Assembly (NCBI GenBank): GCA_905233375.1
Contig: CAJOEJ010000002.1
Span: forward strand, 70,704 to 134,703
Origin: Paludibacteraceae bacterium
GTDB lineage: Bacteria; Bacteroidota; Bacteroidia; Bacteroidales; Paludibacteraceae
Length of the DNA stretch: 64,000 nucleotides
Reading direction: 5' to 3'
Part shown: in pieces, positions 9,629 to 18,528 of the stretch
Layout of the letters: every line of letters starts with the position of its first letter
Position numbering within the stretch: the first letter of the stretch is position 1
Program-made: the position numbers and the translations under genes
The notes under the pieces: generated by a model
Seen by the model: only the letters and a program-made list of their open reading frames with translations
Told to the model about the DNA's origin: nothing
Database searches by the model: none

Positions 9629-10989
9629 AATTGGCAGAAAAGGTCGAACATATCGGGAAGAAAGAGATTGCATGGAGCTATGCAGGCACGGCGTTCATGA
9701 TCGGTGCGGGTGTGCTGTTATTGCCGTTCATCCTGAACAAGATGCCCCAGGAGACCGTAGGTATATGGAATATCTTCCAAACCATCACGGCGTTGGTGTT
9801 ATTGCTCGATTTCGGTTTCCGTCCTACTTTTGCCCGTAATATCAGTTACATCTTCTCCGGTGTCAAAACGCTTCAACGGGACGGTGTTGCCCAAACAACG
9901 AGCGATGCCGATGTGGACTACAGCCTGCTTAAAGGTTCGTTGTTCGCGATGCGGCGTTTCTACCGCCGGATGGCATTGGCGGTGTTCGGGCTCCTGGCGA
10001 CCGCTGGCACGGCGTATTTCTGGTATATCCTGCAGAAGTATTCCGGCGACCGGCAGGACGCACTGATTGCGTGGCTCATGCTCATCGCTATCAACTGTTA
10101 CAACCTCTATACCTTCTACTACGACGCCTTGCTGACAGGCAAAGGATATGTCACCCGTACCCAGCAAATCAACATGTTGGGGCAAGGACTCTATATCGGA
10201 ATAGCCATCGGTTTGATCTATGCGGGCTTGGGACTGACAGCCATCGTTGCGGCGCAATTAGTGTCCACGATCATCCGACGGATACTGACCTACCGCGTGT
10301 TCTTCACGCCGGAACTGAAAAGCCGTCTGGCGGATGTGACGCCGCAAGAACCGGCGGAGATTCTGCGTACCATCACGCCCAATGCTGTCAAGATAGGCAT
10401 GACCCAACTGGGCGGGTTCATGGTCAATAAATCCGCTATCCTTATCGGCTCGGCGTTCCTGACGCTTGAAGACGTCGCTTCCTATGGCATAACGCTGCAG
10501 GTCATGGATATCCTTGCACGATGCGCATTGGTGTTCTACCAATCCTACCTGCCCAAGTTGGCGCAATGCCGCGCAGAGAAAGACCTGACGGCACTAAGGC
10601 GTTATTACATCCTCTGCACCGTCAGTATGCTGCTGGTGTTCCTATTCGGCGGGTTGGCGTGGATCTTCCTCGGCAACTGGGCGCTGTCTCTCATCGGCAG
10701 CCAGACCTATTTTATTCCGACCGCCATGCTCACCGTCATGTTAGTGATCGGTTTGCTGGAACATAATCATGCGCAGTCGGCAGGGTTCATCATGGCGGAT
10801 AACAAGATACCGTTTTTCATTCCCTCTCTGGTCAGCGGCGCAGCAACCATACTCCTGTTATGGCTCTTCCTTGGTCCGTTGCATATGGGCATGTGGGGAC
10901 TGATACTGGCACCGGGCATCGCCCAGCTGGCGTACCAGAATTGGAAATGGCCGAGCGTGGTGATTAAAGAGTTGAAAGTTGAAAGTTAA
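9622..10989 (+). CDS. Polysaccharide flippase (Wzx/MATE-like)
   Basis: 455-aa integral membrane protein with about 12-14 predicted hydrophobic segments, matching the polysaccharide-biosynthesis/flippase family that moves lipid-linked oligosaccharides across the inner membrane. The N-terminus EIAWSYAGTAFMIGAGVLLLP and QETVGIWNIFQTITALVLLLDFGFRPTFARN is typical of these transporters. No ATG precedes the first membrane segment in frame, so the start is the TTG at 9622, taken from a repeat unit. The stop at 10987-10989 lies inside the next heptamer tract, whose units encode the last residues KELKVES. Lies between ugd and the glycosyltransferases of the same operon. Confidence 0.82.
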   Translation: MKELAEKVEHIGKKEIAWSYAGTAFMIGAGVLLLPFILNKMPQETVGIWNIFQTITALVLLLDFGFRPTFARNISYIFSGVKTLQRDGVAQTTSDADVDYSLLKGSLFAMRRFYRRMALAVFGLLATAGTAYFWYILQKYSGDRQDALIAWLMLIAINCYNLYTFYYDALLTGKGYVTRTQQINMLGQGLYIGIAIGLIYAGLGLTAIVAAQLVSTIIRRILTYRVFFTPELKSRLADVTPQEPAEILRTITPNAVKIGMTQLGGFMVNKSAILIGSAFLTLEDVASYGITLQVMDILARCALVFYQSYLPKLAQCRAEKDLTALRRYYILCTVSMLLVFLFGGLAWIFLGNWALSLIGSQTYFIPTAMLTVMLVIGLLEHNHAQSAGFIMADNKIPFFIPSLVSGAATILLLWLFLGPLHMGMWGLILAPGIAQLAYQNWKWPSVVIKELKVES

Positions 10990-11012
10990 AAGTGGATAGT
11001 TAAAAGTTGAAA
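10971..11012. repeat. Six in-register 7-bp repeats (GTTGAAA type)
   Basis: Six consecutive heptamers, all in phase, with variants GTTGAAA, GTTAAAA and GTGGATA. They cover the flippase stop codon and the TTG start of the next gene at 11007. Confidence 0.85.
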
Positions 11013-11819
11013 AAGCTGTCAGTAATCATAGTAACGTATAACTCGGAGCCGGACATTTACGGATGTCTGGAGGCGTTGTTTGCGCACAATGACATCGGCG
11101 AGGCGCTGGAAGTGATCGTGGTCGATAATAACAGCCGTGACTATGCGCATATGGAGTCCGAATTAGCGCGCTTGTACGGCGGGCGTGTGACCATCGTCCG
11201 CAACACGCGGAACGGCGGCTACGGGCAAGGCAATAACATCGGTATCCGGCATTCGTCCGCGCCTGTTATCATGATCATGAATCCGGATGTACGCTTAATC
11301 CATCTCTCGCTCAAAGAAATTGTAACTCGCTATGAGCAAGACAAAAACATAGCCATCTGCGGTTTCAAGCAGGTTATCAACCAACAAGGAAGACGAGGTA
11401 CCTCATTCTCACTACTGAATCACTATCACGGATTGATACGATTAGCAGGCGGCATTGTTGCAAACCGACTGAATTGTTTCTGCTGGCGGCACATGTATTT
11501 CAGCGGATCCTGTTTTTGCATACGAAAGGATATATTCGAACAAGCGGGACTCTTTGACGAACACCTCTTCCTGTATGGCGAGGAGAATGATATCCATTAT
11601 CGGATACACCATGCGTGCCCCGAAGCCCGTGATATCTATTTAAAAGATTCTGTTTACCTTCATCTGACAGAAAACAGACCTACCACGGACAAACAATTCG
11701 CGCAACGTGTTGCCTCCAATGAATATGTAATGCAGCAACAGGGGCGTCCGAAAGGAACATACATCCGCAGCGAAGAGCAGCGACAGAAATGGGCAAAACA
11801 ACTATTCGGCAATGCTTGA
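11007..11819 (+). CDS. Glycosyltransferase family 2 (rhamnosyltransferase-like)
   Basis: 270-aa GT-A fold enzyme. It begins KKLSVIIVTYNSEPDI, then VIVVDNNSRD for nucleotide-sugar binding, GGYGQGNNIGIRHS, and MNPDV as the DxD-equivalent. The later segment FDEHLFLYGEENDIHYRI carries the probable catalytic acidic residues. The N-terminal motif forces a start at TTG 11007, which belongs to a GTTGAAA repeat unit. Resembles WbbL-type GT2 enzymes that add a sugar to the lipid-linked glycan on the cytoplasmic face. Overlaps the following polymerase gene by 8 bp. The sugar donor cannot be told from sequence. Confidence 0.8.
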   Translation: MKKLSVIIVTYNSEPDIYGCLEALFAHNDIGEALEVIVVDNNSRDYAHMESELARLYGGRVTIVRNTRNGGYGQGNNIGIRHSSAPVIMIMNPDVRLIHLSLKEIVTRYEQDKNIAICGFKQVINQQGRRGTSFSLLNHYHGLIRLAGGIVANRLNCFCWRHMYFSGSCFCIRKDIFEQAGLFDEHLFLYGEENDIHYRIHHACPEARDIYLKDSVYLHLTENRPTTDKQFAQRVASNEYVMQQQGRPKGTYIRSEEQRQKWAKQLFGNA

Positions 11820-13056
11820 CAAAGAGCGCATCATAAAATTATTGCAGTGGTTCATACTACTGGCAATGTTTGCTTACGACGGGTTTACATACCTGCCGGA
11901 AGAGATGGATTTTGCGCTGTTGAAGAGCTTGTATTATGTCGTCATTTTTATTGCTTTTGTTTTGGTCATCTGTTTGCAGACCAGCCGTGGACGGGTTCCC
12001 TATCAACCGATAGGAACGGTATCTTATGCGATACAGGTTTTCATATGGCTGTATCTGACCCGGCTGCTCTATGATTTCATGATTGCCGGTGTGGATCAGG
12101 AGATTGTAACAAACCCTTTCGCCGCTATCTTCCTATATGCCAATGCAGCGATCATTCCTTTCTACGGATTCCTGTTTTTCCGTTGGGATTTGATAGACTT
12201 ACGCAAACTGAATACCGCCATTCTGCTGATTCTCCTGATAATGGGGATGGTGAGTATGTATAATATCTTCACCGGCAAGGCGCTTGAGTACCTTGGTCCT
12301 GACGGTCGGTTCATGGGCAATGCCTCCATGGACACAATCGCTTTCGGGCATTTGGGCACTTCGCTTTTCCTCCTGGGTCTGTCCCTGTTTTATCAGCAGG
12401 ATATACGATTATGGCATAAGTTACTGAGTATAGTATCCCTTGTATCCGGCTTGTTTATATCGATAGCTGCCGGTTCACGTGGCGCAATGGTGGCGCTAAT
12501 CTTCTGCTTCCTTGCATACTTGTACATGAACGGGCATAAGCGGAAAGTGCTCATCGGAATACCTGTCTTGGTGGCATTGCTGGTTGCACTGCTGCCTGTA
12601 CTGAATGATTTTCTCATCAACACGATGGACAACCATGCCTTGGAGCGTCTATACGCCTCCATCTATGACCCAAACAGCATGGATGCCGGAGTAACCAGCG
12701 GACGTGACTTGCTATACGAGAAGGCATGGCAGAATTTCTCTGATAGCCCGATAATTGGCACTTCGTTTTTTATTGACGGGAAGTATGTCCATAATAGTAT
12801 TTTTGAATCCTTTATAGGCTTGGGTTTAGTGGGCGGATGTCTTTTTACCTATTTTATTCTATACGCTTTCATTTCAGCATTTCAAATCGTTCAGAGGAAC
12901 AAATGCTATATGTTCTTTGCATTGCTCTCTATTCAATATATCGTATATAGCCTTTTTTCACGGACATTGAGTTTGTTCCCTATATTCTGGCTGACTCTGT
13001 ATTTGGTCATTTTTATTAAAAACAACGAATTCTATTCTCCTGACAATAAATCATGA
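11812..13056 (+). CDS. O-antigen polymerase/ligase-like membrane protein
   Basis: 414 aa with roughly 10-12 hydrophobic segments and one larger loop around residues 260-320 (VLNDFLINTMDNHALERLYASIYDPN through FIDGKYVHNSIFESFIGLG), where the conserved region of the Wzy_C/O-antigen ligase family falls. Such proteins polymerise or ligate lipid-linked glycan repeat units in the periplasm. In this operon, with a flippase and an initiating transferase, a Wzy polymerase role is most likely, but ligase (WaaL) cannot be excluded. Overlaps the neighbours on both sides by a few bases, indicating translational coupling. Confidence 0.72.
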   Translation: MLDKERIIKLLQWFILLAMFAYDGFTYLPEEMDFALLKSLYYVVIFIAFVLVICLQTSRGRVPYQPIGTVSYAIQVFIWLYLTRLLYDFMIAGVDQEIVTNPFAAIFLYANAAIIPFYGFLFFRWDLIDLRKLNTAILLILLIMGMVSMYNIFTGKALEYLGPDGRFMGNASMDTIAFGHLGTSLFLLGLSLFYQQDIRLWHKLLSIVSLVSGLFISIAAGSRGAMVALIFCFLAYLYMNGHKRKVLIGIPVLVALLVALLPVLNDFLINTMDNHALERLYASIYDPNSMDAGVTSGRDLLYEKAWQNFSDSPIIGTSFFIDGKYVHNSIFESFIGLGLVGGCLFTYFILYAFISAFQIVQRNKCYMFFALLSIQYIVYSLFSRTLSLFPIFWLTLYLVIFIKNNEFYSPDNKS

Positions 13057-13958
13057 CTCCTGTTGTAACGGTCATAATACCCTGCTATAACCAGGCACCC
13101 TACCTGCCCCATTCGATAGCCTCTCTTCAAAACCAGACAGTCGGAGAATGGGAATGTATTATCGTGGACGATGGTTCGACGGATAACAGCGCGTCCATTA
13201 TACGGGAATATACCCGACAAGACAAACGGATCCGGCTGATACAGAAAGAGAACGGAGGTAGTGCGACGGCTCGTAATTTAGGGTTGAAAGAGGCGAAAGG
13301 CGAGTTCGTCTTATTCCTCGATGCAGACGATATGCTGGACACCGGCAAGCTTAAAATGCAGGTAGCCCTCATGAGAGAAAAAGGGGTGGATATGAGCTAT
13401 AGTGCATTTTGTTTTATCAATGAAGACGGCGTAAAGAGCAAGGTGAGATATGCGGCATTAAACGCACGCACTATACTCACCCGTTGGGGATTAGGCAGTT
13501 CCATACCGCCCCATGCCTTCATGTATAAAACATCTTTCCTTCAATCCAACCATATCACTTTTGACGAGGCATGCAGGTACAGGGAAGACTGGAACTTCCT
13601 GATAGAGTGCTTTGCCGCCCATCCGACTATGGCAACCATGCCGGAGTATTGTGGAGCCTTTTACTTTCAAAACAAAGTAGGCAAAACGGGTTCGTATATC
13701 CGCATGCAGGAAGGAAATTTCTTGTTTATGGCGTACAAGTTAGCGCAAATGAAGGGTCTGAGCAAACTATTATGGCTCTTCCGTATCTCCGAAGAATTAT
13801 GGATCTGGCTGCTACGCATGTTCAAATACCGCAGTACAGAGATTGCAAAGAAAATCCGTTTGTTGCCTGCAACCGGTATCATCATAGCTATTCTCATGAT
13901 GCCGGTATCGTTTTGGTGGATACTCGTATATTTTATTAAAACCTATATTGCCAAATGA
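13053..13958 (+). CDS. Glycosyltransferase family 2
   Basis: 301-aa GT-A enzyme with VTVIIPCYNQAPYLPHSIASL at the N-terminus, IIVDDGSTDNSASI and LFLDADDML (DxD-like). The last 35 residues form a hydrophobic stretch (ATGIIIAILMMPVSFWWILVYFI) that probably anchors it to the inner membrane. 4-bp overlaps with both neighbours show it belongs to the glycan operon. The specific sugar is unknown. Confidence 0.8.
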   Translation: MTPVVTVIIPCYNQAPYLPHSIASLQNQTVGEWECIIVDDGSTDNSASIIREYTRQDKRIRLIQKENGGSATARNLGLKEAKGEFVLFLDADDMLDTGKLKMQVALMREKGVDMSYSAFCFINEDGVKSKVRYAALNARTILTRWGLGSSIPPHAFMYKTSFLQSNHITFDEACRYREDWNFLIECFAAHPTMATMPEYCGAFYFQNKVGKTGSYIRMQEGNFLFMAYKLAQMKGLSKLLWLFRISEELWIWLLRMFKYRSTEIAKKIRLLPATGIIIAILMMPVSFWWILVYFIKTYIAK

Positions 13959-14689
13959 AAAAATATCTGCTCATAGCGGTGACGTATCACTCGGACGACG
14001 CACTCCACTCGTTTGTGGAGTCGGTACACCGTGCTGCCCAACGGGTGGCAAACGAAATGCAGATAGACATAGAGATAGCCGATAACGGCAAGGATAACAA
14101 AGGTTATTTAGGCGGAGCGTTGCCTGTCTATAACACCAAAGCGCAAGGCTATGACTTTGTATCCATCTCCAATGTGGATCTCGAATTGGCGGAAGACTTT
14201 TTCGAGCACTTATTGACGATCGACACCAATGGTATCGGATGGCTCGCACCGGATATTTACACCGATAAGATCAACCGGCACGAGAATCCCTATATGCTGT
14301 CACGTCCGACCAAAAGGAATTTTTTCATTTGGAATACTATCTACAGTAGCACTTGGATTTACCGGCTTTACCATGGGCTGTATGTGTTGAAAAGCAAAAA
14401 AACAAAAGAATTCCCGTCGTGTGAAATGTATGCCGGACACGGATCATTTATGCTGTTTACCAGCCATTTCGTGACGAAGAATCCGGAGCTGTCTTTTCCC
14501 GGCTTTATGTACGGGGAAGAGATTTATTTCGCGGAACTGGTACGTGCCGCGCAACTTAAAACGCAATACGACCCCACCCTGCGGATTGCCAATGTCGGCA
14601 ATATCAGTACAGGTTTGGTAAACCAGGCGCAGAAATCCAAATGGAGCAAAGCGAGTCTGCGCGCTATATACAAGCAGTTTTTTGAATAA
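13955..14689 (+). CDS. Glycosyltransferase-like protein (divergent GT2)
   Basis: 244-aa protein beginning MKKYLLIAVTYHSDDALHSFVESV. It carries the elements of a GT-A fold (IEIADNG, SISNVDLELAEDF as a DxD-like site, MYAGHGSFMLFTSHF, MYGEEIYFAEL) but is more divergent than its neighbours. FPGFMYGEEIYFAE matches the acidic acceptor-side motif of WbbL-like enzymes. Overlaps the previous gene by 4 bp and the next by 1 bp, so it is co-translated within the glycan operon. Assigned as a transferase on fold motifs and context; substrate unknown. Confidence 0.65.
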   Translation: MKKYLLIAVTYHSDDALHSFVESVHRAAQRVANEMQIDIEIADNGKDNKGYLGGALPVYNTKAQGYDFVSISNVDLELAEDFFEHLLTIDTNGIGWLAPDIYTDKINRHENPYMLSRPTKRNFFIWNTIYSSTWIYRLYHGLYVLKSKKTKEFPSCEMYAGHGSFMLFTSHFVTKNPELSFPGFMYGEEIYFAELVRAAQLKTQYDPTLRIANVGNISTGLVNQAQKSKWSKASLRAIYKQFFE

Positions 14690-15435
14690 TGGAACTGGTA
14701 TCCGTCATAATGCCCGCTTATAACTGCGACAAATACATCGCAGACGCTATCCGTAGCGTGCTTGCCCAGACGTATAGTAACTGGGAATTGCTCATCGTGG
14801 ATGACTGTTCAACCGACCAAACCGCTCAAATTATAGCCTCATTTGACGACCCGCGTATCCGTTATGAGCGCAATGCGCACAATATGGGCGCGGCGTTGAC
14901 GCGCAACAAGGCGCTGCGTGCCGCACAAGGACGCTATATCGCTTTCCTCGATGCCGATGATGCCTGGACGCCGGAGAAACTGGAACACCAGATTGCTTTT
15001 ATGCAAGACAACGGGTATGACTTTACCTATACCGCCTTTAGAAGAACGGATAAACCGCTCCACATTTCCGGTCCACGGCATATCTCTCGCATGGGAATGT
15101 ACGCTTTTTGTTGGCCCGCTTGCCCGACCGTCATCTATAACCGGGAGAAAACAGGGCTGATACAGATATCGGATCTCAGAAAGAACAATGACTACGCCAT
15201 GTGGCTGCATGTGATCCAAAAAGCGGATTGTCATCTGTTGGATGAAGAGCTCTTCCTGTATAACAAGCACGCCGGATCCGTCAGCGACGCCAAGATATCC
15301 GTTTTGCTGAAATGGCATTACCGCTTGTGGCGGCAGGAAATGCATTGCGCTCCGATAGCAGCATTGTTCTACACCTTTGTCAATGCCGTTTTCGGTTTTT
15401 ACAAGAAAATCAGGTATGTCTCAAAAACAGCGTAA
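14689..15435 (+). CDS. Glycosyltransferase family 2
   Basis: 248-aa GT2 enzyme. MELVSVIMPAYNCDKYIADAIRSVLAQTYSNWELLIVDDCSTD is the canonical donor-binding N-terminus, followed by ALRAAQGRYIAFLDADDAW with the DADD metal site. A later NNDYAMWLHVIQKA segment supplies acceptor-side residues. It resembles the short TagA/KfoC-style transferases often encoded next to the initiating sugar transferase. Four bases separate it from the next gene. Confidence 0.82.
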   Translation: MELVSVIMPAYNCDKYIADAIRSVLAQTYSNWELLIVDDCSTDQTAQIIASFDDPRIRYERNAHNMGAALTRNKALRAAQGRYIAFLDADDAWTPEKLEHQIAFMQDNGYDFTYTAFRRTDKPLHISGPRHISRMGMYAFCWPACPTVIYNREKTGLIQISDLRKNNDYAMWLHVIQKADCHLLDEELFLYNKHAGSVSDAKISVLLKWHYRLWRQEMHCAPIAALFYTFVNAVFGFYKKIRYVSKTA

Positions 15436-15438
15436 ATC

Positions 15439-16047
15439 ATGATACTCAAATGGTTCTTCGATAGAATAATGGCGCTTGCCGGCTTGCTCTTTCTCTCGCC
15501 GGTGTTGCTCGTCGTGGCGCTCCTGATCAAGCTCAAGATGCCGGGACCGGTATTTTTTGTTCAGCAACGGGTCGGACGGAACGGCAAGCTCTTCAACTGC
15601 CATAAATTCCGCTCCATGACCATCGATCACGGGGGGAGCAGCGTGAGTGTAGCCGGTGAAAGCCGCATTACGCCGCTCGGAGCCAGACTGCGCAGATACA
15701 AACTGGATGAACTGCCGGAACTATGGGACGTACTCATCGGAAACATGTCCTTTGTCGGACCACGACCGGACGTGCCGGGATACGCCGACCAGCTGCAAGG
15801 AGAAGACCGGATCGTGCTGACACTCCGGCCGGGGATCACAGGACCTGCCACCCTCAAATACCGCAATGAGGAGGAACTATTAGCTACGGTGGAAGACCCG
15901 CAACAATACAACGACACCGTCATCTATCCCGATAAAGTGCGTATCAACCGCTATTATGCGGAGCATTATTCATTTGTCGGAGATATACAGATGATTGTGT
16001 GTACCGTTTTAGGAAAACACATGACCTACAACAACGAAATTATTTAA
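15439..16047 (+). CDS. Undecaprenyl-phosphate phosphoglycosyl transferase (PglC/WbaP-like)
   Basis: 202-aa monotopic bacterial sugar transferase, which loads the first sugar-1-phosphate onto undecaprenyl phosphate and so starts the glycan unit. One N-terminal hydrophobic segment (IMALAGLLFLSPVLLVVALLI), then MPGPVFFVQQRVGRNGKLFNC, KFRSM, and the catalytic-domain signature RRYKLDELPELWDVLIGNMSFVGPRP. At 202 aa it is the small PglC-type form, lacking the extra membrane helices of WbaP. With the downstream aminotransferase it suggests a di-amino or amino-sugar as first residue, by analogy with pgl loci. Confidence 0.88.
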   Translation: MILKWFFDRIMALAGLLFLSPVLLVVALLIKLKMPGPVFFVQQRVGRNGKLFNCHKFRSMTIDHGGSSVSVAGESRITPLGARLRRYKLDELPELWDVLIGNMSFVGPRPDVPGYADQLQGEDRIVLTLRPGITGPATLKYRNEEELLATVEDPQQYNDTVIYPDKVRINRYYAEHYSFVGDIQMIVCTVLGKHMTYNNEII

Positions 16048-16052
16048 TCCTT

Positions 16053-17303
16053 ATGGAACGGAAAACGATATATTTATGTCTCGCTCACATGTCCGAAGAG
16101 GGGCTTGAGCAAAAGTACATCAAAGAGGCGTTTGACACCAATTGGGTCGTACCCTTGGGACCGAACGTCAATGCGTTTGAAAACGATCTCGAATCGTTTG
16201 TCGGCGAAGACAAAAAGGTAGTGGCACTCTCAGCCGGCACAGCGGCGGTGCATCTTGCACTGATTGCATGCGGTGTCGGTCCCGGAGACGAAGTATGCGT
16301 GCAGTCGTTCACGTTCTGCGCCAGCTCTCACCCCATTAAGTACCTCGGAGCCACACCTGTCTTCATTGACTCGGAGAAAGACAGTTGGAACATGGATCCG
16401 GAACTGCTGGAGCAAGCCATCCTGGACCGCAAAGCCAAAACCGGCAAGTATCCGAAAGCCATCATTCCCGTCGCGTTGTACGGCATGCCCTATGATTGCA
16501 CACGTATCATGGCGGTCGCTGACAAATACGGCATTCCCGTCATCGAAGATGCCGCGGAAGGTCTGGGGAGCCGGTTCAAAGGACAAGTGCTCGGCACATT
16601 CGGCAGATACGGCGTGCTGTCGTTCAACGGCAACAAGATGATTACCACGTCCGGAGGAGGAGCACTCATATGCCCGGATGAGGAACAGAAGAACAAGATC
16701 ATGTGGTACGCGACCCAGGCGCGCGAAGCCTATCCCTATTACCAGCACGAAGAGATCGGATACAACTACAGGATGTCCAATATCTGTGCCGGTATCGGAC
16801 GGGGGCAGATGACCGTCGTCAACGACCATATCGCCCACCACAAGCATGTGCAGACACGCTATGCCGAGTTGCTGAAGGACGTTCCGGGTATTCATCTGCA
16901 CTGCGCCCCCAATGCCGACTATGATGCCAACTACTGGCTGTGTACTATCACCATCGATCCCGAGGTGCGCATCAAAGGGCAGGAGAACGCCTACAAAGAG
17001 ACGGTCAAATCGGCGGTCGGAGGAGCGGCAGGGGTCATTCACCAGGTCGATTCGCCCACGACCGACTGCCAGCCAAACGACAATATAGAAGCACTGCGCG
17101 TCTATATGTTAGAGAAAAAGATTGAAGCACGACCCGTCTGGAAACCCATGCATAAACAACCCGTCTATGCCGATTGTCCCGCCTACGTCAACGGTGTCAG
17201 TGAAGCGATCTTCAAAGTCGGCATGTGCCTGCCCGCAGGTCCCATGGTCACCGACGAGGATATAGAATATATCGTAGAATCTATCAAAAATGCCATTTGT
17301 TAA
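16053..17303 (+). CDS. DegT/DnrJ/EryC1 family sugar aminotransferase
   Basis: 416-aa PLP-dependent aminotransferase of nucleotide keto-sugars. Motifs: LSAGTAAVHLAL, DEVCVQSFTFCASSHPIKYLGATPVFIDS, VIEDAAEGLGS, and the Schiff-base region SFNGNKMITTSGGG with the catalytic lysine in GNKM. I take ATG 16053 (MERKTIYLC) as start; the frame runs 18 codons further upstream into the transferase gene without support. Similar to PglE-type enzymes using a 4-keto sugar and glutamate. Its dehydratase partner is not in this window. Last sugar-specific gene of the operon before serB. Confidence 0.87.
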   Translation: MERKTIYLCLAHMSEEGLEQKYIKEAFDTNWVVPLGPNVNAFENDLESFVGEDKKVVALSAGTAAVHLALIACGVGPGDEVCVQSFTFCASSHPIKYLGATPVFIDSEKDSWNMDPELLEQAILDRKAKTGKYPKAIIPVALYGMPYDCTRIMAVADKYGIPVIEDAAEGLGSRFKGQVLGTFGRYGVLSFNGNKMITTSGGGALICPDEEQKNKIMWYATQAREAYPYYQHEEIGYNYRMSNICAGIGRGQMTVVNDHIAHHKHVQTRYAELLKDVPGIHLHCAPNADYDANYWLCTITIDPEVRIKGQENAYKETVKSAVGGAAGVIHQVDSPTTDCQPNDNIEALRVYMLEKKIEARPVWKPMHKQPVYADCPAYVNGVSEAIFKVGMCLPAGPMVTDEDIEYIVESIKNAIC

Positions 17304-17304
17304 A

Positions 17305-18528
17305 ATGCAACGGGAATTTATACTCATCAACATCATTGGTTTTGACAAACCGGGTGTGACCTCCGCCGTGACGGAAGTGTTAGGCAAGTACGGTGCGTTC
17401 GTGCAGGACATCGGTCAGTCGAACCTCCACCACCAGCTCAACCTCAGTATCCTCATCCGCATTGACGACCCGTCCACCAGCGGCGAGATGATCAAGGAAG
17501 TGCTCTTCTGCTGCTCACGGCTGGAGATGATCGTGCGTTTCACGCCGCTTACGGAAGAGGAATACGCTGCATGGGTCAGCCGTCAGGAGCAGGACCGCTA
17601 TGTGGTCACCTTGCTCGCACGCGAGATCAATGCGCGCCATATAGCCCGCGTCACGGCGCTGTTAGCCGGACGACAACTCAACATCGACAATATCCTGCGT
17701 CTGAGCGAGCGTCCCGACGTAGCCGTGCCGGTGGACAAACGGCACTCGTGCATTGAGTTCTCCCTGCGCGGCAACCTGCCCGACCGCGAGGCGTTGCAAC
17801 GTGAACTAATGGAAGTATCCCGCGAAGAAGGTATCGATATCTCCTTCCAGCGGGACGATATGTTCCGCCGCAACAGACGGCTCATCTGCGTCGATATGGA
17901 CTCGACCTTCATCCAGACCGAAGTCATCGACGAACTCGCAGAGCGTGCCGGTGTCGGTGAGCAGGTCAAAGCCATCACGCTCTCTGCCATGAGGGGCGAG
18001 ATCGATTTCAAAGAGAGTTTCACCCGCCGCGTGGCATTGCTCAAAGGGCTTGATGTCAGCGCCAAACAGGATATCATCGACCACCTGCCTGTCACCGAGG
18101 GCGCAGACCGACTCTTTGGCATACTCAAACGATGCGGATTCAAGATTGCCATCCTATCCGGCGGATTCACCTTCGTCGGCAAGTACTTGCAGCAACGTTT
18201 CGGCGTGGACTATGTCTATGCCAACGAGCTCGAGGAGCAGGATGGCAAGTTCACCGGATGCTATCTGGGTGACGTGGTCGATGCCAAACGCAAAGCGGAG
18301 CTGCTCGAACTCATCGCGCAGGTGGAGCATATCGACCTCGCGCAGGTGATCGCGGTCGGAGACGGTGCCAACGATCTCAACATGCTCGGCAAAGCCGGTC
18401 TGGGTATCGCCTTCCACGCCAAACCCAAAGTGAAAGAGAGCGCCCAACAAGCCATTTCGACCGTGGGGCTCGACGGCATTCTGTACTTCCTCGGATTCAA
18501 AGATTCATTCCTTAAAGAGAGCCGCTAA
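17305..18528 (+). CDS. serB: Phosphoserine phosphatase
   Basis: About 407 aa. The N-terminal half holds tandem ACT-like regions (FILINIIGFDKPGVTSAVTEVL and YVVTLLAREINARHIARVTALL); the C-terminal HAD phosphatase has CVDMDSTFIQTEVIDELA with the nucleophile aspartate, ILSGGFTFVGKYL, and VGDGANDLNML. It catalyses the final step of serine synthesis. Start ATG 17305 is just after the aminotransferase stop; ATG 17290 (MPFVK) overlaps that gene and is an alternative. Physically in the glycan operon, away from serC-serA at 58435-60456. Confidence 0.9.
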   Translation: MQREFILINIIGFDKPGVTSAVTEVLGKYGAFVQDIGQSNLHHQLNLSILIRIDDPSTSGEMIKEVLFCCSRLEMIVRFTPLTEEEYAAWVSRQEQDRYVVTLLAREINARHIARVTALLAGRQLNIDNILRLSERPDVAVPVDKRHSCIEFSLRGNLPDREALQRELMEVSREEGIDISFQRDDMFRRNRRLICVDMDSTFIQTEVIDELAERAGVGEQVKAITLSAMRGEIDFKESFTRRVALLKGLDVSAKQDIIDHLPVTEGADRLFGILKRCGFKIAILSGGFTFVGKYLQQRFGVDYVYANELEEQDGKFTGCYLGDVVDAKRKAELLELIAQVEHIDLAQVIAVGDGANDLNMLGKAGLGIAFHAKPKVKESAQQAISTVGLDGILYFLGFKDSFLKESR

